Origin: Deltaproteobacteria bacterium
Lineage (GTDB): Bacteria > Desulfobacterota > Desulfobacteria > Desulfobacterales > Desulfobacteraceae
Assembly (NCBI GenBank): GCA_003647385.1
Contig: QMMT01000201.1
Span: 1-5,150 of the forward strand
Direction: 5' to 3'
DNA: 5,150 nt
Part shown: piece by piece, positions 1-5,150 of the stretch
How the letters are laid out: every line of letters begins with the position of its first letter
Numbering within the stretch: position 1 is the stretch's first letter
The notes under the pieces: generated by a model
What the model was told of the DNA's origin: nothing
The model's input: the letters and a program-made list of their open reading frames with translations, nothing else
The model's database searches: none
Position numbers and translations under genes: made by a program

Positions 1-578
1 AGGCCAAACAGAAAGAATAGAATGGATTCCGTATCATGAACCTGTCTTGAAAGGTTCAGGTACATAATGGCAATGGCCGCGCTGACACCTGATGCCAATG
101 CCCATAAAGAATTGAGATTAAAATTCATCTCTTCGGGCACCAGGATCAGCCAGACCCCGGCAAATGCCATAACAACAATCATAACGGTGATAACATCCCG
201 CTGTTCCTTTAACAAAACCCATGAAAAAATCGTAATAAAAATAGGATAGGTCATATTTAAAATATTGGCCTGGGCCACGGATGTCAAATCCACACCTTTA
301 AAAAAACAGTATACTGCAATACAATTAGCGATTGTCCTGCCAATCAGGTATTGCTTTTTCTTTACCCTGATTTTCTTTTTCTTTATCGCCATCAGGACTG
401 ACACAGTGATAAACCCCAGTAAAAATCTCGCAAACACAAAAGAGGCGGTATCAATCTGCAGACCCTTGATCCGTGCCCACTTGATAATGACTGTAGCCAG
501 GTAAAAAAAGAAGGCGGACCCGAACACGCAAATGCATCCAAACAAAACTTTTAGATCAAACTGCAACTTTGACGGCAC
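1..578 (-). CDS. EamA/DMT-family membrane transporter, partial (C-terminus beyond left edge)
   Basis: This frame is open from a GTG at 578 to the left edge and gives the first 192 residues of a very hydrophobic protein. Six hydrophobic segments are visible, roughly residues 10-33, 44-65, 77-98, 104-123, 129-148 and 157-176, and a seventh begins at the edge. Short basic stretches separate them (for example KKKKIRVKKK at 66-75). The pattern of helices, the Ala/Pro-containing fourth segment (ANILNMTYPIF) followed by LLKEQ and then a Gly-containing fifth helix ending LVPEE fit the first EamA repeat of drug/metabolite transporters. These usually have about 300 residues and 10 helices, so about one third is missing. 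No ATG, GTG or TTG lies upstream in frame before the frame runs into the PilZ gene, so GTG 578 is the farthest possible start. AAAGG ends 10 nt upstream as a weak ribosome site. The gap to the PilZ stop is 70 nt with no strong terminator, so co-transcription is possible. The substrate cannot be told from sequence. Confidence 0.85.
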   Translation of the reverse strand, partial: MPSKLQFDLKVLFGCICVFGSAFFFYLATVIIKWARIKGLQIDTASFVFARFLLGFITVSVLMAIKKKKIRVKKKQYLIGRTIANCIAVYCFFKGVDLTSVAQANILNMTYPIFITIFSWVLLKEQRDVITVMIVVMAFAGVWLILVPEEMNFNLNSLWALASGVSAAIAIMYLNLSRQVHDTESILFFLFG

Positions 579-648
579 TATATGCGCACCTTTATTGTGG
601 TTAAGGTAAAAAGGAAAACTCTAATAAGAAAAGAGGGAAATACCTTCT

Positions 649-1095
649 TTAAGAAAAATTGTCATCCGGATTGTTACTTTCCCAGATAATATCATCAAGG
701 ATTTTTTTAAAATAAGGTGTGATATTTTTAAATTTAATCGCCAGTCCATCCTGCTCCACCCTGACAATCATTCCCTGGAGTTTGAACGGTTTATCAATCC
801 CCGGGACGGAAAAAACCACCCGCACGCTTTTATTGATTTCAAATTTTCCCGACGTGTTGATGTAAATACCGCTGGCACTGATATCCCTTGCATCGGTCTG
901 AATAACCCTGTCGCCGACCACAACATCAATATCTGTCTTGGCTTCCAGGCGCGGGTAATCTCTTTGTTTCCCGGCCTGCAAGCCTTTAAGGATCTCAAGC
1001 ATCTCTTTTTGCTGATCATGGGTCAAATTTCGAACTCTTTTGATAATTTCATCCAGCATTTTCATATCGGTTTCCACCATTCTTTTATGGGGCAT
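649..1095 (-). CDS. PilZ-domain protein, probable c-di-GMP effector
   Basis: A 148-residue soluble protein. Residues about 11-42 form a charged, probably helical N-terminal segment (MLDEIIKRVRNLTHDQQ onward). A PilZ beta-barrel follows at about 43-135. Both c-di-GMP-binding motifs are intact: RxxxR as R45-D-Y-P-R49, and DxSxxG as D71-I-S-A-S-G76. The barrel strands (VRVVFSVPG, FKLQGMIVRVEQDGLAIKF) lead into a C-terminal amphipathic helix (YFKKILDDIIW). PilZ proteins bind the second messenger c-di-GMP and alter motility, exopolysaccharide output or transcription through partners; no partner is evident here. The start is uncertain. ATG 1095 is the longest, with only a GGA 4 nt upstream. ATG 1080 lacks a ribosome site. 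ATG 1065 (M11) is preceded by GGTGGA at 7-nt spacing and would lose only ten residues. There is no signal peptide or membrane segment. The gene has its own likely promoter overlapped by a palindrome just upstream. Confidence 0.9.
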   Translation of the reverse strand: MPHKRMVETDMKMLDEIIKRVRNLTHDQQKEMLEILKGLQAGKQRDYPRLEAKTDIDVVVGDRVIQTDARDISASGIYINTSGKFEINKSVRVVFSVPGIDKPFKLQGMIVRVEQDGLAIKFKNITPYFKKILDDIIWESNNPDDNFS

Positions 1096-1119
1096 TATTC
1101 CATATTAAGGCACCTGTTT

Positions 1120-1148
1120 TTTATAAACCATTTAAAATGGTTTAACAA
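1120..1148 (-). promoter_or_regulatory. Probable sigma-70-type promoter of the PilZ gene
   Basis: Read on the minus strand, TTGTTA (1148-1143; 4 of 6 matches to TTGACA) is followed by a spacer of exactly 17 nt and TATAAA (1125-1120; 5 of 6 matches to TATAAT). Transcription would start near 1113 and leave a leader of about 18 nt before ATG 1095. Spacing, direction and position all suit the PilZ gene. No transcript data are available, so this is a sequence-based prediction. Confidence 0.6.
1124..1144. promoter_or_regulatory. Perfect palindrome (possible operator) inside the PilZ promoter
   Basis: Two perfect 10-nt inverted arms, TAAACCATTT and AAATGGTTTA (plus-strand reading), are separated by a single A. 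The element fills the spacer of the predicted PilZ promoter and touches both hexamers, the classic place for a repressor operator. There is no T-run after it on either strand and the centre leaves little loop, so an intrinsic terminator is unlikely. I do not recognise the cognate regulator. The neighbouring tyrA promoter lies over 50 bp away, so the site more likely serves the PilZ gene. Confidence 0.55.
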
Positions 1149-1196
1149 GTCATCCGCCTAATTATTTTTTGTTCCACTTATCCTGTTTGTAATTGA

Positions 1197-1225
1197 TTAT
1201 CAGTTAGATACCCTTAATTTAAAAT
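1197..1225 (+). promoter_or_regulatory. tyrA: Candidate promoter of tyrA
   Basis: TTATCA (1197-1202; 4 of 6 matches to TTGACA), a 17-nt spacer and TAAAAT (1220-1225; 5 of 6 matches to TATAAT) would start transcription near 1232, about 70 nt before the tyrA ATG. The region is so A/T-rich that chance matches are likely. Other -10-like hexamers at 1283-1288 and 1289-1294 sit too close to the start codon. A CTTAA/TTAAG inverted repeat (1213-1232) overlaps the -10. No TyrR box or tyrosine-rich leader peptide was seen. Confidence 0.35.
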
Positions 1226-1302
1226 TCTTAAGCTGCCCTTGAAATTATACGGCTGTGGTGTTAATTTATTTCTTTTGGATTTTAAAATTATAAAAGAAAA
1301 AG

Positions 1303-2445
1303 ATGAAAAAAAATAAATCTATATTCAACAAAGAGATCATTCCTTTACGAAGCAAAATTGATCACATTGACTCACAGATACTTTCTCTTCTTGCACAGCG
1401 ACAGGATCAGGTAGGAAAAGTGGTCAAGTTAAAAAAAAAACACCATATCCCTGTGTATCATCCTGCAAGAGAGGAAGATCTTATCTCAAAACTAAGGGTA
1501 CAGGCCGGCAAAGCAAATCTTGATCCGGAATTTATGGAAGACCTTTACCGGGTAATCTTAAGGCAGTCCCGTGTCAAACAGACAGACCAGATGGAGCATA
1601 AAGGTGTCCGGCCGGGTGCCAGGATATTGATCGTCGGGGGTGGCGGCCAGATGGGGCAGTTTTTTTCTTTACTCTTTCTCAAATCCGGTTATGAGGTTAA
1701 CATCCTTACACAAGAGGACTGGGGCAAAGCAGAACAACTTTGTAAAGGTATTGATCTCTGCCTTATCAGTGTCCCCATTGAAAGAACAGAAAGCATCATT
1801 GAACAGATTGCACCCTTTCTTGAATCCAAAACTATCCTTGCCGATCTGACAAGCATAAAAGACCGGCCATTGGAAAAAATGCTTAAATTCCATCCAGGCC
1901 CTGTGACAGGGCTTCACCCGTTATTTGGTCCAACCTCAGGCTCCCTTGACAAACAGATCATTGTTGTCACCCCGGGAAGGAAATCCAATGACTGCCGGTG
2001 GCTCACGGAACAGCTGACCCTCTGGGGTGCCGTTATTGTCGAGTCCAGTGCGAAAGAACATGACGAAATCATGGAAATTGTCCAGGCATTACGCCATTTT
2101 GCCACATTTAGTTTTGGGCAGTTTCTATATGAAAAACAGGCCCAAATAGAAAGAACCCTTGAATTTTCGAGCCCGATTTACCGCCTTGAGCTGGGAATGG
2201 TGGGAAGACTGTTTGCCCAGGACAGCTCTCTTTACTCTGAAATTATTTTTGCCACAAAGAAACGGCGAGGCCTGTTAAAAGATTATATTGCATCCTTGAA
2301 TAACCATCTTGAAATGCTGGGAAAAAATGACAAACAGCTTTTTATCGAAAAATTTGACCATATTGCCAAATGGTTTGGACCCTTCGGCGAACAGGCCCTG
2401 CGTGAAAGTACCTTTCTGATCAACAAGCTGATTGAACGGTTTTAA
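1303..2445 (+). CDS. tyrA: Bifunctional chorismate mutase/prephenate dehydrogenase (T-protein)
   Basis: A 380-residue cytoplasmic enzyme of tyrosine biosynthesis. It rearranges chorismate to prephenate, then oxidatively decarboxylates it with NAD+ to 4-hydroxyphenylpyruvate. Residues about 12-95 are an AroQ-type chorismate mutase with the expected catalytic positions R16, R33, K44, R56 and E57; K44 aligns with Lys37 of the E. coli T-protein. Residues about 105-380 are the dehydrogenase. They contain a Rossmann nucleotide loop GGGGQMG (112-118), SVPIE (156-160), the catalytic histidine in GLHPLFGP (H205, equivalent to E. coli His197), ALRHFATF (262-269), and SSPIYRLEL with Arg294 in the likely prephenate site, then MVGRLFAQD. 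Length and motif order match the enteric fused TyrA (about 373 residues), so both activities should be intact. ATG 1303 follows a purine-rich AAAAGAAAAAG with no strong Shine-Dalgarno. The gene stands alone: divergent from the PilZ gene and convergent with the response regulator 12 bp away. An A10 run lies in the mutase-coding part. Confidence 0.95.
   Translation: MKKNKSIFNKEIIPLRSKIDHIDSQILSLLAQRQDQVGKVVKLKKKHHIPVYHPAREEDLISKLRVQAGKANLDPEFMEDLYRVILRQSRVKQTDQMEHKGVRPGARILIVGGGGQMGQFFSLLFLKSGYEVNILTQEDWGKAEQLCKGIDLCLISVPIERTESIIEQIAPFLESKTILADLTSIKDRPLEKMLKFHPGPVTGLHPLFGPTSGSLDKQIIVVTPGRKSNDCRWLTEQLTLWGAVIVESSAKEHDEIMEIVQALRHFATFSFGQFLYEKQAQIERTLEFSSPIYRLELGMVGRLFAQDSSLYSEIIFATKKRRGLLKDYIASLNNHLEMLGKNDKQLFIEKFDHIAKWFGPFGEQALRESTFLINKLIERF
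1431..1440 (+). repeat. A10 homopolymer inside tyrA
   Basis: Ten consecutive A residues encode the end of L43 plus K44-K46 of TyrA, in the chorismate mutase domain. Gain or loss of one A leads to an in-frame stop within roughly 20-30 codons. Runs of this length are known sites of replication or transcriptional slippage; whether it slips here is unknown. Confidence 0.9.
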
Positions 2446-2457
2446 TCTGCGGTGATT

Positions 2458-3804
2458 TTAGCTTTTCCCATATTGTTTTAATTTCTTTAATAACGTTTTC
2501 CTGGTAATGCCAAGCCTTCTTGAAGCCTCACTTTTATTTCCCCCGGCGGATTCAAGGGTGGAAAGGATGGCTTTTTCTTCTATCTGTGAAAGACGAATAT
2601 TTCCAAAACCCGTCTCAACATCCATCTTGTCAGCTATTTGAGCTTTAATAAATGCAAGGTCTTCTATAGAGATATAGTCGGATCTGGCAAGGACCACTCC
2701 TCTTTCCACACAATTCATCAATTCCCTGACATTGCCTTCCCATTCATACCGGATCATGGCATCCATGGCATCGGGAGAAAAGCCTTTAATATCCCTTTTG
2801 TTTTTCTGTGAAAACAATTCTAAAAAATGCAGGGCAAGCGTTGGGATATCTTCTTTTCTTTCCCTTAAGGGTGGAATTTCAACACTCACAACATTCAGTC
2901 TGTAGTATAAATCCTGACGAAAGCCGCCCTTTTCAGATAGTTTTTTTAAATCCTTATTGGTTGCGGCAATAATTCGCACATCGGTTTTAATATTTTGATC
3001 ACTTCCCACGGGTGTGATTTCTTTTTCCTGGATGACCCTTAGCAGCTTTACCTGCATACCTATGCTCATTTCACCGATTTCATCCAGGAGAATACTGCCC
3101 TTGTCTGCCAGCAAAAACCGTCCCTTTCTTTTCTTGTCTGCGCCGGTAAACGATCCTTTTTCGTGACCGAAAAGTTCAGACTCCAGCAGGGTCTCAGTGA
3201 TAGCAGCACAATTGATTCTTACATATGGCTGATCTTTTCGTGAAGAATTAAAGTGAATGGCAGATGAGACTAATTCTTTACCGGTTCCTGATTCTCCCAT
3301 AACCAGGACATTGGCATCAGTGGGCGCCACCATGTGGATGGTGTCTAGTAAGGAGAGTATGGCAGGACTTTTTCCGATAATATCATGGGCTAAGGACTTC
3401 TCCTTTAACCGGGTCTTCAGATCTCTATTTTCCGTCTTCAAAGAAATACGTTCAAATAACCGGTCAATGGTCAATTTCAACTTATCAAAATCCAATGGTT
3501 TGGTCAGATAGTCATAGGCACCGATTTTCAAGGCCTTTATTGCCGTTTGAACCGATGAATAGGCTGTCATGATAACCACCGGCAGGGAAGGATTATACAT
3601 TTTAATCAGCTGCAATGCTTCCATCCCGGACATTTTCACCATTTTCATGTCCATCAGTATCATATCAAAGGGCTGCTCTTTAACCATTTCCACACCGGTT
3701 GTCCCATCATCTGCAAGATAAACGTCAAACCCCCAGTCTGCCATTAATAGTTTCAGCATTCTGCCATGGGCCGCATCATCATCAACCACTAGTATTTTTT
3801 TCAT
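2458..3804 (-). CDS. NtrC-family sigma-54-dependent response regulator
   Basis: A 448-residue transcription activator with the standard three-domain layout. The receiver (about 1-120) has acidic pocket VVDDD (6-10), phospho-acceptor D52, T80 and K102. The AAA+ domain (about 140-335) has Walker A GESGTGKE (170-177), the sigma-54 contact loop as GSFTGA (217-222), Walker B ILLDEIGE (238-245) and the arginine-finger region FRQDLYYRLN (295-304). A Fis-type helix-turn-helix ends the protein (about 405-446; GGNKSEASRRLGITRKTLLKKL). Phosphorylation by the kinase encoded just upstream should drive oligomerisation and ATP-dependent opening of sigma-54 promoters. The start ATG lies 18 nt after the kinase stop, with AGAGGA upstream, so the two form an operon. 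The contact loop has Ser where the textbook motif GAFTGA has Ala, a conservative change likely compatible with function. The domain order resembles ZraR/HydG and AtoC. The target genes are not visible, and no convincing sigma-54 promoter was found in the window. Confidence 0.95.
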   Translation of the reverse strand: MKKILVVDDDAAHGRMLKLLMADWGFDVYLADDGTTGVEMVKEQPFDMILMDMKMVKMSGMEALQLIKMYNPSLPVVIMTAYSSVQTAIKALKIGAYDYLTKPLDFDKLKLTIDRLFERISLKTENRDLKTRLKEKSLAHDIIGKSPAILSLLDTIHMVAPTDANVLVMGESGTGKELVSSAIHFNSSRKDQPYVRINCAAITETLLESELFGHEKGSFTGADKKRKGRFLLADKGSILLDEIGEMSIGMQVKLLRVIQEKEITPVGSDQNIKTDVRIIAATNKDLKKLSEKGGFRQDLYYRLNVVSVEIPPLRERKEDIPTLALHFLELFSQKNKRDIKGFSPDAMDAMIRYEWEGNVRELMNCVERGVVLARSDYISIEDLAFIKAQIADKMDVETGFGNIRLSQIEEKAILSTLESAGGNKSEASRRLGITRKTLLKKLKQYGKS

Positions 3805-3822
3805 CTATCTTTTTTATCCTCT

Positions 3823-5150
3823 TTAAGAAACAGGCAAATTGATTATAAAACAAGTCCCCTTGCCTTTTGTGCTTTCCACACTAAGGCTGCCGCCAAGATT
3901 TTCAATAATCCTGTGGACAATTGAAAGTCCAAGCCCTGTCCCAGTGGACCGGGTGGTAAAATAGGGATCAAAAATCAAGTCGAGTGAATCCTTATCACTC
4001 CCTGCGCCATTATCCATGACCCGTATTTCAATATCTGCCTTTTCCTTTGCATCTTTTACACAAATTTCCAGTGTTCCTCTGTCGTCTAACGCCTCTATAG
4101 CATTGATATATAAATTTAAAAATACCTGGTTCATCCGGTCCGGGTCGGTATTGATTACAGCTTTTTTTGTATCAATATTAACCTTTGTTTTAATTTCCTT
4201 TTGATCCAGGTCATGATGAACAAGTTTTAAGGAGTGGGTAATCAATTCATTGATATCAACCTTTCTTTTTTCAATGGCCATGGGTTTTGCAAACTCAAGC
4301 AACTGGGTCACGGACCGGTTGATACGTTCCACTTCCTTGACCATGATCCCGGCGGTTTCCTTATCTGCTGGATCATCTTCATACCGTTTGCCAAAATAGG
4401 TGGCAAACCCTTTAATGGAACTTAAAGGGTTTCTAATCTCATGGGCAACACCTGCTGCAAGTTTACCAATGGCTGCAAGCCGTTTGTTTGTCTCCACCTG
4501 TTTTTTTAGCTCCCTTATCTGGGTTAAATCCCTGAAAAGAAATAAAAATCCCAAGGCTTGATTTTCACTCTCCATAATAGGGGATGCAATGATATCAAGG
4601 CGAATCTTATGGCCTGAATCAAGTGTAAGATTGATCTCCCGGCTCAAAACTCCTTGGGATGACTCCATTTCCTGTATTAATTCAATCAGCTGCGGGAACG
4701 GTTGAGTCAAATCCCCTCCCAAAATATCTTTTGCCGCTTTATTTATGGATGTGATTTCATGATCAGGATTAACCGTAACCAGTCCGGACGGCATATTCTG
4801 GATCACATTGTCAGAAAATGCCTTTACATGGGTCAAAGATACTTTTGCAGCCCGGTATGCCTGGAAGACAGATAGAGCAAGCATACCCACACATCCCAGT
4901 ATAAAAAAGAAAATACCCCGCCAGACCGTCTGCCTTAACAGACTTTTCCTGGCCATCTCTTCCCGGGACATGGAAAGCCCGGCAAAAATATAATGTTCTG
5001 CTGCGGAAGGCAGCTTATCCCACTTGTTTTCCATATAAGGACGGCTCCAGTCCTTCATTTCCCCCTGCATCTGCTGCCGGGACAAAAGATCGTCATTCAT
5101 CTGCATGGACATTGAATGCATCCTCATATGTCCGCGCATGGATTTGGACC
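3823..5150 (-). CDS. ZraS/HydH-like membrane sensor histidine kinase, partial (N-terminus beyond right edge)
   Basis: The frame stays open through the right edge (a Ser-Lys-Ser precedes the ATG at 5139), so the true start is probably outside. Residues below count from that ATG. Residues 1-72 look like the end of an extracytoplasmic sensor domain: a Met/His-rich stretch (MRGHMRMHSMSMQM), then HYIFAGLSMSREEMAR, which resembles the segment before the second membrane helix in ZraS-type kinases. A membrane helix spans about 75-95. A PAS-like domain follows (about 108-205, ending FLFRDLTQIRE). The HisKA domain has phospho-acceptor H233 in VAHEIRNPLSSIKGF. The HATPase domain has N-box NLYINAIEA (N346), DNGAG (376-380), DPYFTT and GTGLGLS (400-406). 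It should autophosphorylate on H233 and pass phosphate to D52 of the downstream regulator. A first membrane helix and more sensor domain are expected upstream. The signal is unknown; metal sensing is possible by analogy with ZraS and the Met/His content. Confidence 0.92.
   Translation of the reverse strand, partial: SKSMRGHMRMHSMSMQMNDDLLSRQQMQGEMKDWSRPYMENKWDKLPSAAEHYIFAGLSMSREEMARKSLLRQTVWRGIFFFILGCVGMLALSVFQAYRAAKVSLTHVKAFSDNVIQNMPSGLVTVNPDHEITSINKAAKDILGGDLTQPFPQLIELIQEMESSQGVLSREINLTLDSGHKIRLDIIASPIMESENQALGFLFLFRDLTQIRELKKQVETNKRLAAIGKLAAGVAHEIRNPLSSIKGFATYFGKRYEDDPADKETAGIMVKEVERINRSVTQLLEFAKPMAIEKRKVDINELITHSLKLVHHDLDQKEIKTKVNIDTKKAVINTDPDRMNQVFLNLYINAIEALDDRGTLEICVKDAKEKADIEIRVMDNGAGSDKDSLDLIFDPYFTTRSTGTGLGLSIVHRIIENLGGSLSVESTKGKGTCFIINLPVS

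Noticed and set aside
67..504. Plus-strand open frames opposite the transporter
   Set aside because: They lie antisense to a protein with clear EamA-type helices, their translations show no recognisable domain, and no ribosome sites support them.
603..646. AAGGTA/TACCTT inverted repeat and a small CTCT/AGAG hairpin with a T-rich tail (minus strand) between the PilZ and transporter genes
   Set aside because: The outer arms are only six bp around a loop of about 32 nt, and the inner stem is four bp. The structure is too weak to call an intrinsic terminator.
871..892. Sigma-54-like TGGCAC followed by TTGCAT on the plus strand
   Set aside because: The two halves are nine nt apart rather than about five, so the GG and GC elements are out of register, and the match lies inside the PilZ coding sequence pointing toward no suitable gene start.
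964..1161. Plus-strand open frame across the PilZ start and intergenic region
   Set aside because: It is antisense to the PilZ N-terminus, has no recognisable domain, and overlaps the predicted PilZ promoter.
1188..1205. Possible TyrR box upstream of tyrA (TGTAAT, six nt, then TCAGTT)
   Set aside because: The left half resembles the TyrR half-site TGTAAA but the right half does not match TTTACA, and no TyrR gene or second box is visible.
1279..1288. ATTTTAAAAT palindrome just before the tyrA start
   Set aside because: It is purely A/T and short, in a very A/T-rich leader, so it is expected by chance.

Overview
The window is a moderately AT-rich bacterial chromosomal segment. It carries five protein genes, two of them cut by the window edges, and no RNA gene, insertion sequence, CRISPR array or phage gene that I can see. 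The mix of a sigma-54-type two-component system with a ZraS/HydH-like kinase, a stand-alone PilZ protein and A/T-rich intergenic DNA would suit an anaerobic deltaproteobacterium (Desulfobacterota, for example Desulfobacterales). That placement is inferred from gene style only and is weakly supported.

Layout from left to right. The N-terminal two thirds of a minus-strand EamA/DMT-family membrane transporter runs off the left edge (1-578, GTG start). A small minus-strand PilZ protein with an intact c-di-GMP-binding signature follows (649-1095). A 207-bp divergent intergenic region (1096-1302) holds a convincing minus-strand promoter for the PilZ gene, with a perfect 10-bp-arm palindrome filling its spacer, and a weaker plus-strand promoter candidate for the next gene. 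A plus-strand tyrA encodes a fused chorismate mutase/prephenate dehydrogenase (1303-2445). Convergent to it, only 12 bp away, is a minus-strand two-component operon. The sensor histidine kinase comes first (3823 to beyond the right edge) and its NtrC-family sigma-54 activator follows after 18 bp (2458-3804).

How the genes work together. The kinase and regulator are almost certainly a cognate pair: a membrane PAS/HisKA/HATPase kinase whose extracytoplasmic tail is rich in Met and His, driving an AAA+ sigma-54 activator. TyrA makes 4-hydroxyphenylpyruvate for tyrosine and has no visible functional link to its neighbours. The PilZ protein is a likely c-di-GMP effector, and the transporter may be co-transcribed with it.

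The gene content is ordinary. The points most worth a second look are the palindrome embedded in the PilZ promoter, the Met/His-rich segment of the sensor, and an A10 run that encodes the presumed catalytic lysine of chorismate mutase. I found no evidence for a new multi-gene system.
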